NCBI GenBank assembly: GCA_017507385.1
Contig: JAFWAX010000048.1
Coordinates: forward strand, 1-49,632
DNA: 49,632 bases
From: Bacteroidaceae bacterium
Lineage (GTDB): Bacteria > Bacteroidota > Bacteroidia > Bacteroidales > Bacteroidaceae
Direction of reading: 5' to 3'
A program made the translations under genes and the position numbers. This document shows positions 7,901-15,993 of this stretch, one piece after another (the first letter of the stretch is position 1; every line of letters begins with the position of its first letter). The notes under the pieces were generated by a model that did not search any database, was not told the origin of the DNA, and saw nothing but the letters and a program-made list of their open reading frames with translations.

Positions 7901-8704
7901 ATGAAACGTATCGTACCTTTTACTATCTATTGGGCTGTATCTTTGATACTGTTGGCCGTCATCCTTTGTAGTACAGGCTATCGCATGGCTGAAGCACTGC
8001 TGATGAGCACTTCGCTCCTGCCTATTGCCATACTTTTCCGTCAGATGACAGCCCGTATTTCCTTTGCTGCCAACCGCGGCCAAGCAGTCAGGTCGCTCAT
8101 CTGCATTATGCTTTTCACACTTACGATAGCCATCCTTGCTGTCCACCTTTCCCATGTGACCATACTCTACTTCTACCACCAAATACCAATAAGGGGGTTG
8201 GGAGTGCCCCCGATGCTCCTTAACCCCGTTTTCCTTCTTGCCATGTTTGTCCTTCTGACGATTGGCGACTACAGCCTTGATAGATTCCTTGAAAAGCGTA
8301 TGCCCGAATCGGAAGAGACAATAACCTTCTCCAGCGATTGCCAAAGCATGCCTCTCGAAGGACAAGAGAACCCATTGTCGGAAAACCATAAACCTATCAC
8401 CTTCATCAGCAATCGCCAAAGTGTGACGCTGACAAAGCAAGAAATTCTCTACGTCGAGAGTTGCGATACTGAGGTGTGGATTCATGCTACGGGCAATCGC
8501 CGTTTCCGCAACAAGACCGCCATTTCATCATGGGCACGCTTGCTCGGTCCCGAATACCTCCGCATCCATCGTTCCTATCTCGTGCGTCTTTCTGCCTGTA
8601 CGGGAATAGACCGAGACAATGTGATTATCGACAACATCAACCTTCCCATTTCCAGAAAATATAAGGAGGTGACGCTGCAACTCCTGAAAAAGGATGAACA
8701 ATAG
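7901..8704 (+). CDS. Membrane-bound LytTR-family transcriptional regulator
   Basis: The first half of this 267-residue protein has four hydrophobic segments (roughly residues 4-22, 30-48, 62-85 and 100-125). A linker follows, then a C-terminal LytTR DNA-binding domain (about residues 165-262) with the characteristic EILYVES, FRNKTAIS and LRIHRSYLVR blocks. There is no receiver domain, so it is not a response regulator: it probably senses at the membrane and binds DNA directly. No kinase or peptide gene is next to it. Its target is unknown; it may regulate itself or the divergent ExbB-like gene. The stop is followed at once by the ino1 remnant. Confidence 0.82.
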   Translation: MKRIVPFTIYWAVSLILLAVILCSTGYRMAEALLMSTSLLPIAILFRQMTARISFAANRGQAVRSLICIMLFTLTIAILAVHLSHVTILYFYHQIPIRGLGVPPMLLNPVFLLAMFVLLTIGDYSLDRFLEKRMPESEETITFSSDCQSMPLEGQENPLSENHKPITFISNRQSVTLTKQEILYVESCDTEVWIHATGNRRFRNKTAISSWARLLGPEYLRIHRSYLVRLSACTGIDRDNVIIDNINLPISRKYKEVTLQLLKKDEQ

Positions 8705-8710
8705 TGTCGA

Positions 8711-8785
8711 ATATTTGCGTTGTATGGAAATTTAGAAAATGGAGGCATGCAGATGTGCTACGTGGCTGACGAAGAGATTGATTAA
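8711..8785 (+). pseudogene. Remnant of a second ino1 copy (3' end only)
   Basis: The frame ending in TAA at 8783-8785 reads YVADEEID-stop, against YEADEEID-stop at the end of ino1. Further upstream it keeps a Y..L.N pattern in step with the ino1 tail. Over the last 29 nt there are four differences, three of them silent third-position changes, so this copy diverged while still coding. Only about the last 22 codons are recognisable, and everything 5' of it is gone, replaced by the LytTR gene that ends in the same frame 6 nt earlier. Confidence 0.7.
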
Positions 8786-8845
8786 AGATTTAGCGGACAC
8801 CAATAATTGTTAATGCCAAGATAAGTAAAAATCGTTAAACCAAGT

Positions 8846-9202
8846 TTATATTTCTCCTTTTTTATGTAGAATATATAGCACGAGGGGAAGCACCATCCAT
8901 AAGATGCCCCATACCGCAAGAACAAGCGCCTTCCATCCGATTTTGTCATATTGAGAGTTCTTGAAATATTTGATGACAAAAGCGCCTCGTCCGCCAGTTC
9001 GGTTGTAGATATGGTCAATGATGATGTAGGGCCCGACACAGACGGCTAGAGTGATGGCTAGCCCAATATACTTGTTAAGGTTGAAGTGGTCGGTGAGTTG
9101 GCAGATGGGAATTGCAAGCCAAATGCATGGTGCCATAAGGAAATTGAAGCCTTTCCTCATCTTACCGTTAAATACGAAATACAGATAGTCAAAGAGGTGC
9201 AT
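8846..9202 (-). CDS. Small membrane protein of unknown function
   Basis: The 118-residue product has three or four hydrophobic stretches (about residues 20-38, 45-62 and 90-112) separated by short basic loops, one reading NRTGGRGAF. I do not recognise the family. It begins 58 nt after the end of mfd on the same strand, with no promoter visible between them, so it may be cotranscribed with mfd. Confidence 0.6.
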   Translation of the reverse strand: MHLFDYLYFVFNGKMRKGFNFLMAPCIWLAIPICQLTDHFNLNKYIGLAITLAVCVGPYIIIDHIYNRTGGRGAFVIKYFKNSQYDKIGWKALVLAVWGILWMVLPLVLYILHKKGEI

Positions 9203-9260
9203 TTTAGTGTGTGTTATTGTTGTTGGTGTTTGGTTGTGAGGTGGCTCCAGATAAGCCTAT

Positions 9261-12200
9261 CTATGGCTGTGCTTGAATGCCTTTGTTCTCCATGGCTTCC
9301 AAAACGCTCAGTGCTCCTTCCATCGTGCTGATGTTCTTGATGAGCAGAGACTTCCGTTCTCCATCCCGCAACGTGCAGGCTCTTCCGTGGCTGCCCACAT
9401 AGATGAGGACTTTCTCGAATGCACGGCTTTGGAAGTAATCGTCTTCGAGGGCGAAGTAGAGAATCATGCGCCCCATCTTGAGAACCACTTTCTCGATGCC
9501 GAGCCGTTGTGCCGCCCATTTGATAGGCATCACGTTCAGCAGCGCTTCTCCTACAGCCGGTATTTGACCGAAGCGGTCGATGAGGCGTTTCTTGTAGTCC
9601 TCCAGCTGTTGCGGGCGCGTCAGTCCATCCAGTTCTCGGTACAGGCTCATGCGTTCGCCGCTGCTGGGCACATATTCTTCAGGGAAGAACGCTTGTATGT
9701 CGCTTTCCACATTCGTCTCTGTAACAAACCGCTCTCCACTAATCCTGCCGCTTTCATCCTTGTCCTCCTCGGCAAACAGCTCGCTGAACTCGTGTTCTTT
9801 CAGCTCTGCCAATGCCTCGTTCAGAATCTTCTGGTAAGTTTCATAGCCCAAGTCGGTGATGAAGCCGCTCTGCTCGGCTCCCAGCATGTTGCCGGCACCA
9901 CGGATGTCGAGGTCTTGCATGGCAATGTGGATGCCGCTGCCCAGGTCGCTGAAGTTCTCTACGGCTTGCAGACGGCGGCGGGTCACATCGTTCAGTGCAG
10001 CCAGCGGTGGCGCGATGAGATAGCAGAAAGCCTTGCGGTTGCCACGCCCCACGCGTCCGCGCATCTGGTGGATGTCGGACAGCCCGTAGTTTTGTGCGCT
10101 GTTGATGATGATGGTGTTGGCGTTCGGCACATCGATACCGTTCTCCACGATGGTTGTGGAAAGCATCACGTCGTAGTCGTAGTTCATGAAGTCGAGAATC
10201 ACCTTCTCCAGCTCCTGCGGGTTCATCTGCCCATGTCCAACGCACACACGCGCATCGGGCACATGCTTGTGTATCATCATCTCCAATTCGCGCAGGTTGC
10301 TGATTTTGTTGTTCACGATAAACACCTGTCCGTTTCGGCTCATCTCGAAATTGATGGCTTCGGCAAAGATTTCTGGCGAGAACGTGTGAATCTCCGTTTG
10401 GATAGGGTAGCGGTTGGGTGGGGGAGTCTGAATGATGGACAGGTCTCTTGCTCCCAGCAGCGAGAACTGCAAGGTGCGTGGAATGGGCGTAGCGGTCATG
10501 GTCAGTGTGTCGACATTCACCTTGACTGCACGCAGCTTTTCCTTGATGGCCACACCAAACTTCTGTTCCTCGTCGATGATGAGCAGTCCCAAATCCTTGA
10601 ACTGCACCTGCTTGCCAATCAGCTTGTGCGTGCCGATAATGATGTCCACTTTCCCCTCTTTCAAGTCGGCCAGCACTTGCTTCAAGTCCTTTGGCGTGCG
10701 AGCGCGGCTCAGGTATTCCACCCTGACGGGAAATTCCTTGAGGCGAGAAGAGAACGTCTGGTAATGCTGATATGCCAGCACGGTGGTAGGCACCAGCACG
10801 GCCACTTGCTTGCCGTCGGTCGCCGCCTTGAATGCTGCCCTGATTGCCACTTCGGTCTTGCCAAAGCCCACATCGCCGCACACCAGTCGGTCCATTGGGC
10901 GCGGCTTCTCCATGTCGGCTTTCACGTCCTGCGTTGCCTTCAGCTGGTCGGGCGTGTCCTCATAGGCAAAGCTCGCCTCCAGCTCGTGCTGCATGTATCC
11001 GTCCTTGCTGTAGGCAAACCCTTGTTCTTTCAAGCGAGCGGCATAGAGCTGAATCAGGTCGCGTGCGATGTCCTTCACCTTGGTCTTCACGCGCTCCTTC
11101 ATGCGCTCCCATGCTCCTCCACCGATTCTGTTCAGGCGGGGCGGCTCTCCTTCTTTCCCTTTGTATTTCGATACTTTGTGCAGGGCGTGGATGGAGACGT
11201 AAACGGTATCTTCGTTCTTATAGACAATCTTAATCATCTCCTGCATCACATCGCCTTGCGGCACGCGCACCAAGCCGCCGAAGCGGCCTATGCCGTGGTC
11301 GATGTGCACAACGTAATCGCCTATTTCAAACTGCTGCAGCTCCTTCAGCGTCAGTGCCACCTTACCTCTTCTTGCCTTGTCGCTCTTTAGGCTGTATTTA
11401 TGGAATCGGTCGAAAATCTGGTGGTCGGTGAAGAAGCACACTTTCAGCGTGTGGTCGATGAATCCCTCGTGGATGGCTCGGTTGCAATAGACAACTTCCT
11501 CAGTCCTTCGGACATCTCCCCCTCTACGGAGAGAACCATCTGGCTTGTTTTCATATTTCGCATGGTCACTCCGCCCAGAGGGGTTGGTTGGGAGTGGGTC
11601 TTGTTCCTCAAAGATGTTTTGCAAACGTTTGATTTGCTTCTCGCTGTCGGCAAAGATGCAAATCTTGTAGCCATTTTCCCACAGACGGTGAAACTCTGCG
11701 TTCACCAAGTCGAAGTTCTTGTGGAAGAGCGGCTGTACGGCTGTGTTGAAGTGTATAGATTTCTCGTCGTCCGTGCTGTTCTTTTTCAGTTCCAAATGCC
11801 GGAACTGCAGTATCTGCCTTTTGAAAGTCTCTGCATCAGCCAGGTTGGGCAGGCTGTTGGCTGCTTGCTTCTCTTCGTCAGTCCTGACAAGTTCTTCGTC
11901 CTTCAGCAGCGTCTTGGCTTGGCTTGAAAAGCCCTCTTCACAGATTTGGGCTATCTTGTCGCATACAAACACGAGGCTTGGGCAGACTACCAGCGTGTTC
12001 TCGGGCATAAATTCAAGCACGGAGATGTATTCGGCATTTTCCTTCTTGATGTCGGGCACAATCGTCATTTGCTCCACTGTCCCTTTCGACAGCTGGCTTT
12101 GGATGTCAAACTGCCTGATGCTGTCCACCTCATCGCCCCAGAAGTCTATGCGATAGGGCGAGTCGGCAGAAAAGGAATAGATGTCCACGATGCCGCCTCT

Positions 12201-12842
12201 TACGGCAAACTGCCCGGGCTCGTACACATAGTCCGTTCTCTGGAATCCCAATTCAAAGATATGCTTCTCCAGCTCTGTGATGTCAAACGTGCTGCCCACC
12301 TTCACGTCAATCGTGTTCTCCTCCAGTTCTTGCTTCGACACCACCAGCTCAGCCAGCGCTTCGGGGTAAGTGACAATGATAGCAGCCCCCTTCTGTCCTT
12401 CGGACATATCCCCCTCTATGGGGAGAATGCTGTCCTGTTCGTTTGTCGGCAGACTCCCGCTCCGCATGGTTCTCCCCATAGAGAGGGAGATGCCTGTTAG
12501 AACAGAGAGGGTCTTTATCCTTAGAATCTCATTTGCTGCGTCTTTCTGATTGTACTTGATGGCCCTTCTGTACGACGAGGGGAAGAAGAGCACGCGCTCA
12601 TCGCCCATCATCTGCGTCAGGTCGTGATACATATACCCCGCATCATCCGCGTCATTCATCACCACCAGCAGGTGGGGGCAGTTGCCTCGTCCGTTGGCGA
12701 CAGAAGCCAACAGCAATGCAGCTGACGAACCGCTGAGTCCGTCAGCTTTCACCAACTTTACCTTGCTGCTTCTGATGCGCTTGGCAAGCTCCTTGGCTTC
12801 TGCTGATGAAGCCAAGACCGAAAGTGCTTTGCTTGTTTCCAT
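9261..12842 (-). CDS. mfd: Transcription-repair coupling factor with two repeat insertions
   Basis: Mfd displaces RNA polymerase stalled at DNA lesions and recruits the UvrABC excision machinery. The 1193-residue protein has the UvrB-like N-terminal region, the CarD-like polymerase-interacting domain (near residue 500, FEIGDYVVHIDHG), and a RecG-like translocase with Walker A GDVGFGKTE near 657, DEEQ near 757 and the TATPIPRTL motif, then the TRCF C-terminal domain. It is longer than usual for the group because of two in-frame low-similarity blocks near residues 110-152 and 414-447, both encoded by a DNA repeat (12385-12512 and 11500-11600). All catalytic motifs are intact, so it is probably functional. 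Confidence 0.95.
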   Translation of the reverse strand: METSKALSVLASSAEAKELAKRIRSSKVKLVKADGLSGSSAALLLASVANGRGNCPHLLVVMNDADDAGYMYHDLTQMMGDERVLFFPSSYRRAIKYNQKDAANEILRIKTLSVLTGISLSMGRTMRSGSLPTNEQDSILPIEGDMSEGQKGAAIIVTYPEALAELVVSKQELEENTIDVKVGSTFDITELEKHIFELGFQRTDYVYEPGQFAVRGGIVDIYSFSADSPYRIDFWGDEVDSIRQFDIQSQLSKGTVEQMTIVPDIKKENAEYISVLEFMPENTLVVCPSLVFVCDKIAQICEEGFSSQAKTLLKDEELVRTDEEKQAANSLPNLADAETFKRQILQFRHLELKKNSTDDEKSIHFNTAVQPLFHKNFDLVNAEFHRLWENGYKICIFADSEKQIKRLQNIFEEQDPLPTNPSGRSDHAKYENKPDGSLRRGGDVRRTEEVVYCNRAIHEGFIDHTLKVCFFTDHQIFDRFHKYSLKSDKARRGKVALTLKELQQFEIGDYVVHIDHGIGRFGGLVRVPQGDVMQEMIKIVYKNEDTVYVSIHALHKVSKYKGKEGEPPRLNRIGGGAWERMKERVKTKVKDIARDLIQLYAARLKEQGFAYSKDGYMQHELEASFAYEDTPDQLKATQDVKADMEKPRPMDRLVCGDVGFGKTEVAIRAAFKAATDGKQVAVLVPTTVLAYQHYQTFSSRLKEFPVRVEYLSRARTPKDLKQVLADLKEGKVDIIIGTHKLIGKQVQFKDLGLLIIDEEQKFGVAIKEKLRAVKVNVDTLTMTATPIPRTLQFSLLGARDLSIIQTPPPNRYPIQTEIHTFSPEIFAEAINFEMSRNGQVFIVNNKISNLRELEMMIHKHVPDARVCVGHGQMNPQELEKVILDFMNYDYDVMLSTTIVENGIDVPNANTIIINSAQNYGLSDIHQMRGRVGRGNRKAFCYLIAPPLAALNDVTRRRLQAVENFSDLGSGIHIAMQDLDIRGAGNMLGAEQSGFITDLGYETYQKILNEALAELKEHEFSELFAEEDKDESGRISGERFVTETNVESDIQAFFPEEYVPSSGERMSLYRELDGLTRPQQLEDYKKRLIDRFGQIPAVGEALLNVMPIKWAAQRLGIEKVVLKMGRMILYFALEDDYFQSRAFEKVLIYVGSHGRACTLRDGERKSLLIKNISTMEGALSVLEAMENKGIQAQP
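11500..11600. repeat. Intragenic repeat copy A inside mfd
   Basis: On the minus strand this block contains GTAGAGGGGGAGATGTCCGA followed by AGGACTGAGG. That is nearly the same as a stretch of copy B at 12385-12430, but it is read in a different codon phase (RRGGDVRRTE against IEGDMSEGQ). It encodes an insertion rich in polar residues between the N-terminal module and the polymerase-interacting domain of Mfd, and the total length keeps the frame open. Confidence 0.7.
12385..12512. repeat. Intragenic palindromic repeat copy B inside mfd
   Basis: Two 22-nt arms (12406-12427 and 12470-12491) are reverse complements with two mismatches (core CTCCCCATAGAG). They are flanked outside by GTCCTTCGGACAT-like and TGTTAGAACAGAGAGGG segments. 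The whole behaves as a palindromic mobile repeat sitting in the coding region without breaking it. The translated insert includes SMGRTMRSGSLP and ILPIEGDMSEGQ and is not part of the conserved Mfd fold. Confidence 0.75.
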
Positions 12843-12906
12843 AAATCTTCCTTGTTCGGCAAGGCACAGATAAATCAGGCTTTGCCCTCTCTTTTCGAAG
12901 ATTTCC

Positions 12907-12914
12907 CAAAGATA
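12907..12914 (-). promoter_or_regulatory. Promoter -7 box of mfd
   Basis: TATCTTTG on the minus strand, 65 nt before the mfd start, lies just after the end of the small upstream gene. No clear -33 element is seen. Confidence 0.5.
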
Positions 12915-12926
12915 AACCGAACAGTC

Positions 12927-13073
12927 TTATGCGACACCCATTTTCATCTTGGGTTCGTACATTCTTGCAAACAGCTGCAAGAAGAACAGCGTGTCCTTAG
13001 ATGGGCTCACAAGCTTTTGTTTCAGCTCTATAATCTTTGATGTTTGTTTGTCTTCAGGGGTAGAGTCATTCAT
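12927..13073 (-). CDS. Small conserved-looking protein upstream of mfd
   Basis: A 48-residue open frame starts with ATG at 13073 and ends with TAA at 12927. The product begins MNDSTPEDKQTSKIIELK, continues with a hydrophobic TLFFLQLFARMY stretch and ends KMKMGVA. The acidic/basic N-terminal helix and amphipathic middle look like a real soluble micro-protein rather than noise, and it fills the gap before mfd on the same strand. I do not recognise the family and see no clear promoter of its own. Confidence 0.5.
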   Translation of the reverse strand: MNDSTPEDKQTSKIIELKQKLVSPSKDTLFFLQLFARMYEPKMKMGVA

Positions 13074-13164
13074 AGGCAATCGTGCTTTTACATTCAACGT
13101 TTTCTCTTTCTATATTATTAATAACGACTGAAAAAAAAGTTTATTATAAAAGACTAGCAATTTA

Positions 13165-13197
13165 TTTGTTTTTCTTCGTCCTTTCCCTTACCTTTGC
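13165..13197 (+). promoter_or_regulatory. Promoter of the small Cys-containing gene
   Basis: TTTG (13165-13168), 20 nt, then TACCTTTGC (13189-13197) is a good Bacteroidetes promoter. The start codon follows 41 nt later. Confidence 0.7.
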
Positions 13198-13238
13198 CGA
13201 AAGAGTAAAGATTCCATTACTAACACCTATTATTTGAT

Positions 13239-13679
13239 ATGAAGAAATCCGCATTTCAGCTATCTGATGTTCCAGGCAATTTCCCCCTGTGTCTGAATGA
13301 AAGCTGCCCGCAGGCAAAGAAGTGTCTGCACTACATGGTGAGAAAAATGGTGCCATCCAATCAGCTGGTGCTGCATGTGTTTAATCCTGAGGCTGTGAAG
13401 GGCGGGGAGGACTGCGAACACTTTCGCAGTTTGGAGGCGGAACGCTATGCATACGGATTTGAAGGCATGCAGAGCAACATGCTTCCTAAGCAGTATGCGG
13501 CTTTTAAGGAACTGCTGGTTGCTCGATTTAGCCGCAACCGCTTCTTCGTGCGCCGACGGGGCGAATTTCCTATTCCGCCGAAGGAACAGGAGTACATCCG
13601 CAAGGTGCTCCAGCAGATAGGAGCCGACCCCGAGATGGACTTTGACCGCTACGAAGAGCGCATCAATTGGACGGACTGA
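13239..13679 (+). CDS. Conserved Bacteroidetes protein (DUF6078-like), function unknown
   Basis: This 146-residue cytosolic protein has an N-terminal cysteine cluster (C-x4-C-x5-C within CLNESCPQAKKC, plus CEHF further on), consistent with a metal-binding knuckle. A C-terminal part with RFSRNRFFVRRRGEFPIPPKEQ and a helical tail follows. I associate it loosely with the DUF6078 group of Bacteroidetes proteins; the role is not known. It has its own promoter and is followed by an array of palindromes at 13711-13775. Confidence 0.7.
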   Translation: MKKSAFQLSDVPGNFPLCLNESCPQAKKCLHYMVRKMVPSNQLVLHVFNPEAVKGGEDCEHFRSLEAERYAYGFEGMQSNMLPKQYAAFKELLVARFSRNRFFVRRRGEFPIPPKEQEYIRKVLQQIGADPEMDFDRYEERINWTD

Positions 13680-13710
13680 TTCCGGCCTTATGCAGCTCTT
13701 TTACTGTTTC

Positions 13711-13775
13711 AGTACCTCCATAGAGGTACTACAATACCCCCTATTGAGGTACTCAAGTACCTCTATGGAGGTACT
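13711..13775. repeat. Array of three GTACCTC palindromes, 22-23 bp period
   Basis: Unit 1 (13711-13730) is a perfect palindrome, AGTACCTC-CATA-GAGGTACT. Unit 3 (13756-13775) has the same arms with TATG in the middle. Unit 2 (13733-13753) is a degraded copy with AATACCCC as its left arm. The period of 22-23 bp equals that of the GTACCCC repeats at 24005 and 40133. It lies between two plus-strand genes. Confidence 0.75.
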
Positions 13776-13865
13776 GCAGAGGTGGCGGCACTCGTTTTCT
13801 CTGCAAGAATGAGGGCGTGCTTGTACTTTCCGTACACAGCATTTTTCATTTCCATTTTTTTTGAG

Positions 13866-13874
13866 TAACTTTGC
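13866..13874 (+). promoter_or_regulatory. Promoter -7 box of the methyltransferase gene
   Basis: TAACTTTGC lies 44 nt before the chosen ATG at 13918. It excludes the earlier TTG codon at 13861 as a start, since that codon lies upstream of the transcript. Confidence 0.6.
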
Positions 13875-13917
13875 AAGCATAAAGATTGATAAGATAAAAG
13901 TGTATCGTGGGGAGCTT

Positions 13918-15216
13918 ATGGCTAAAAAAGATATTGATGCGAAATTGAAACTCCACTCCTTCCCTGAAGTTGTGACTGGAGATGGTGTCAGAATTTACGG
14001 TGAGACATCATATGAGAATCAGATAGCGACATTGAGCCACTATCTGCACAATACTGATTTTGTGGGTTCGCACAAAGAAGTGCAGGAGCAACGCAATGAA
14101 ATGATGGCTCTCATTCGTGATTATCTGGAATATAAAGATAAACTACAGGACTATACAGAAGAAGATATTGCTCGTGTTGCAGAATGCCCCATTCAGTTTG
14201 ACCTCTTCCGTGAGTTTTATCAGGTGCCATTTCCCAGTCCAAAGCAGTACGACCACACGTTCATCGACCTGTTCGCTGGCATCGGCGGCATCCGAATACC
14301 TTTCGACGAGATTGGTTATCAGTGCGTGTTCAGCAGCGAGTGGGATGCGAAAGCATGCCGGACCTACTTCGCTAATTTTGGCACCGTTCCTTTTGGTGAT
14401 ATAACCAAGATTCCTGCCTCGAAGATTCCAAAACATGATGTGCTCTTGGCTGGCTTCCCCTGTCAGGCTTTCTCCATCATGGGCAAGATGCAGGGATTTG
14501 CTGATACGCGCGGTACGATGTTTTTTGAGATTGAACGCATACTTAAATATCATCAGACACCTTATATACTATTGGAGAATGTAAAGCAGCTTGTCGGTCA
14601 CGATGGAGGACGTACGTTCAAGGTCATTCTCGAAAGGCTCGGTCAGTTGGGCTACCACGTCAAATGGCAAATATTGAATGCTCTCGACTTCGGTTTGCCG
14701 CAGAAACGGGAACGTGTTATCATCGTTGGCTTTCAGCACAAGGAGGATTTCGACGCATTCTCGTTCGATATTCCGCACGCACCCTACCATCTGGCCGATA
14801 TTCTGGAGCCAGACGAGGACGTTGACCCAGCGCTTTTTGCTTCTGACCACATCATCGCGAAACGACACGAAAAAACACAGGGGAAGAAACTATTCTATCC
14901 TTCAATATGGCATGAGAACAAGGCAGGCAACATTTCCGTGCTTGACCACTCCTGTGCCCTACGTACAGGGGCATCTTATAACTATTTGCTTGTGAACGGT
15001 GTGCGCCGTCCAACATCGCGCGAACTGCTTCGTCTGCAAGGTTTCCCAGAGAAGTACAAAATTGCTGTCTCGCATCAGGACATCCGCCGACAAACAGGCA
15101 ACAGTGTAGCAGTTCCGATGATACGAATGGTTGCGCAGAAGATAAATGAAATAATCAAAAACCGAGAATATGATACATCCAAAACTCAGAGACTCAAAGC
15201 GGCTGTTAACTCATGA
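13918..15216 (+). CDS. DNA (cytosine-5) methyltransferase, type II modification enzyme
   Basis: It transfers a methyl group from S-adenosylmethionine to carbon 5 of a cytosine in a specific site and so protects the host DNA. The 432-residue protein has an N-terminal extension of about 113 residues, as in Dcm/EcoRII-type enzymes. It then has motif I FIDLFAGIGG, catalytic GFPCQAFS near residue 180, ENV near 219, QKRERVIIVG, and the C-terminal LQGFPEKY and RQTGNSVAVP blocks. The ATG at 13918 follows a purine-rich GGGGAG. Its last 47 nt overlap the next gene, a probable restriction enzyme. The recognition site cannot be deduced. Confidence 0.93.
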   Translation: MAKKDIDAKLKLHSFPEVVTGDGVRIYGETSYENQIATLSHYLHNTDFVGSHKEVQEQRNEMMALIRDYLEYKDKLQDYTEEDIARVAECPIQFDLFREFYQVPFPSPKQYDHTFIDLFAGIGGIRIPFDEIGYQCVFSSEWDAKACRTYFANFGTVPFGDITKIPASKIPKHDVLLAGFPCQAFSIMGKMQGFADTRGTMFFEIERILKYHQTPYILLENVKQLVGHDGGRTFKVILERLGQLGYHVKWQILNALDFGLPQKRERVIIVGFQHKEDFDAFSFDIPHAPYHLADILEPDEDVDPALFASDHIIAKRHEKTQGKKLFYPSIWHENKAGNISVLDHSCALRTGASYNYLLVNGVRRPTSRELLRLQGFPEKYKIAVSHQDIRRQTGNSVAVPMIRMVAQKINEIIKNREYDTSKTQRLKAAVNS

Positions 15217-15904
15217 ACTTTATCCGGTCAATGAGATTCCCAAAGAGGTCATTAAAAAGATTGGTCGTAAATTTGTTTATATGCTCTGCGTTGGTCATAA
15301 GGATTTGACAGGCGATGAATGGGGCAATGTTTTTGCAGAGGCCATTGGTGGTGTACATCTGCAATCCCCAGTAGGTATAGCTGACGTTGTGTTTGACAAG
15401 ATGGCATGGTCGATGAAAACCGTCAAGAAAGACAACCCGCATACGGGCAGTTTCTCTATCCGATTAATTAGTGGTCGGTGTTCTCCTGACTATTCTTATG
15501 GTATTAATGATCCACATGAAGATATCCAGAAGACAGGTCGTGCTGTGCTGAATATCTGGAACGAGCGTGTGAATATTGCGCAAGATTACTACAATCCTCT
15601 GCGCACTTCCATTCTCGTGAGGAGTAGCGACCTTTTGTCCTATACTTTGTTTGAAGAGGAGAATCATCGTTTTGTGGCCAGTCGTTATAGTTGGGAAGAG
15701 AATCGTAACGGCAACCTTATTGGCATTGACATCGAGACAGGCGAGACCTGTTTTACATGGCAGCCTCATGGCTCACAGTTTACTATTCACACAAGAGTTC
15801 CACAGGATGCCGTGAAATTCAAGATTAAACAGCCTCCGAAACTTGATGTGGAGGAAACCTTAAAGCAAATAAATTTCTGCGATGATTGGGTGGAAATACT
15901 TTAG
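15170..15904 (+). CDS. Probable type II restriction endonuclease
   Basis: The 244-residue product is encoded in another frame, overlapping the end of the methyltransferase gene by 47 nt, the usual arrangement for a restriction partner. A PD-(D/E)XK-like core may be formed by the GIADVVFD segment followed by WSMKTVK (about residues 68-86), with acidic residues upstream in GDEWGNVFAEAIGG. I do not recognise the recognition-specific family. Expression coupled to the end of the modification gene would ensure methylation first. Function is inferred mainly from position and the possible catalytic core. Confidence 0.68.
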   Translation: MIHPKLRDSKRLLTHELYPVNEIPKEVIKKIGRKFVYMLCVGHKDLTGDEWGNVFAEAIGGVHLQSPVGIADVVFDKMAWSMKTVKKDNPHTGSFSIRLISGRCSPDYSYGINDPHEDIQKTGRAVLNIWNERVNIAQDYYNPLRTSILVRSSDLLSYTLFEEENHRFVASRYSWEENRNGNLIGIDIETGETCFTWQPHGSQFTIHTRVPQDAVKFKIKQPPKLDVEETLKQINFCDDWVEIL

Positions 15905-15993
15905 CCAAGATTTCCGATATTGTTTCGTTTAAAAGTTAGTGACACGCTGCTTCACGAGTTGTAAAGAGCGTATAGGTTGAAAACTATTTATTC

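Noticed and set aside
9273-11390. Plus-strand open frame of 705 codons opposite mfd
   Set aside because: It is a mirror of the high-quality Mfd frame on the other strand; it has no domain, promoter or plausible composition (rich in His, Val and Leu).
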